Part shown: in pieces, positions 63,936-64,000 of the stretch
How positions within the stretch are numbered: the stretch's first letter is position 1
Layout of the letters: every line of letters starts with the position of its first letter
Assembly (NCBI GenBank): GCA_023251095.1
Contig: JAHEZL010000009.1
Span: 78,028 to 142,027, forward strand
Origin: Flavobacteriales bacterium
GTDB lineage: Bacteria; Bacteroidota; Bacteroidia; Flavobacteriales_C; GCA-002722245
Reading direction: 5' to 3'
DNA length: 64,000 nt
Made by a program: the position numbers and the translations under genes
Notes under the pieces: model-generated
Told to the model about the DNA's origin: nothing
What the model saw: the letters and a program-made list of their open reading frames with translations, nothing else
The model's database searches: none

Positions 63936-64000
63936 AATTTTCTAGAAAGGGCTAAAATAACTATTGTTCTTGTAAAAAAAGAGGGTGTTTAAAATTTATT

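Noticed and set aside
1..64000. CRISPR arrays, tRNA or rRNA genes and complete insertion sequences
   Set aside because: I saw no regularly spaced direct repeats, cloverleaf patterns, rRNA-like stretches or transposase frames. A weak or degenerate copy could be missed by eye.

Overview
This window is a chromosomal stretch from a member of the Bacteroidota. The evidence is two proteins with type IX secretion (T9SS) C-terminal sorting domains, a short 287-residue primary sigma factor, a TonB-type carboxypeptidase-regulatory/beta-barrel protein, families typical of the phylum (DUF4202, ORF6N, OprP-like porin, K+-dependent-type membrane pyrophosphatase) and several promoters of the form TTTG-N19-TAnnTTTG. 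Base composition is AT-rich and broadly uniform. I cannot place it below phylum or class level. I saw no rRNA, tRNA, CRISPR array or intact insertion sequence.

Layout. 1-3000: a sugar-type oxidoreductase cut by the left edge, trmB, a glycosyltransferase with an apparent CTG start and a short C-terminus, and an outer-membrane-like protein. 3000-10800: a complete phosphate-starvation locus, phoR-phoB facing pstS-pstC-pstA-pstB-phoU and a Na/Pi cotransporter with a PhoU tail. A PhoB-type 11-bp direct repeat lies in the phoB/pstS gap. The same repeat, in three copies, lies 33 kb away in front of an OprP-like porin (37599-38945), which ties the porin to the same regulon. 11300-19800: membrane pyrophosphatase with an unusual Cys/His-rich tail, pyruvate dehydrogenase E1 beta, etfBA, a DUF151 nuclease-like protein, thyA and folA. 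20000-25100: a gatC-gatA-gatB operon with a clear promoter, in which gatB is fused in frame to a complete aspartyl-tRNA synthetase. This puts the enzyme that makes Asp-tRNA(Asn) and a subunit of the amidotransferase that converts it into one 1105-residue chain.

25100-37500 is an accessory zone of small, often secreted or lipoprotein genes: a TIR-like/nucleoside-deoxyribosyltransferase-like protein, a Fic-gene remnant, YceI, a chagasin-like inhibitor, DUF2200, a transglutaminase, a DMT transporter, a T9SS beta-helix protein and a frameshifted secreted beta-propeller-like gene. 37500-47200: porin, DUF4202, hemE, a methyltransferase, pgi, an SGNH hydrolase and a secreted GH18 chitinase. 47300-64000: lipoproteins, a transglutaminase, an Hsp15-like S4 protein, an ORF6N protein, aconitase, a beta-barrel receptor, the primary sigma factor, an LRR protein, a cupin protein and purL. 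Between the beta-barrel gene and the sigma-factor gene, a promoter and a strong terminator bracket about 165 bp without an ORF, probably a small RNA gene.

Dispersed palindromic repeats are common between genes. They include a 41-bp element in three copies, a GTAGAGACGC palindrome family, a 20-bp CCTGCC palindrome and a nested cruciform-like array at 52331-52433.
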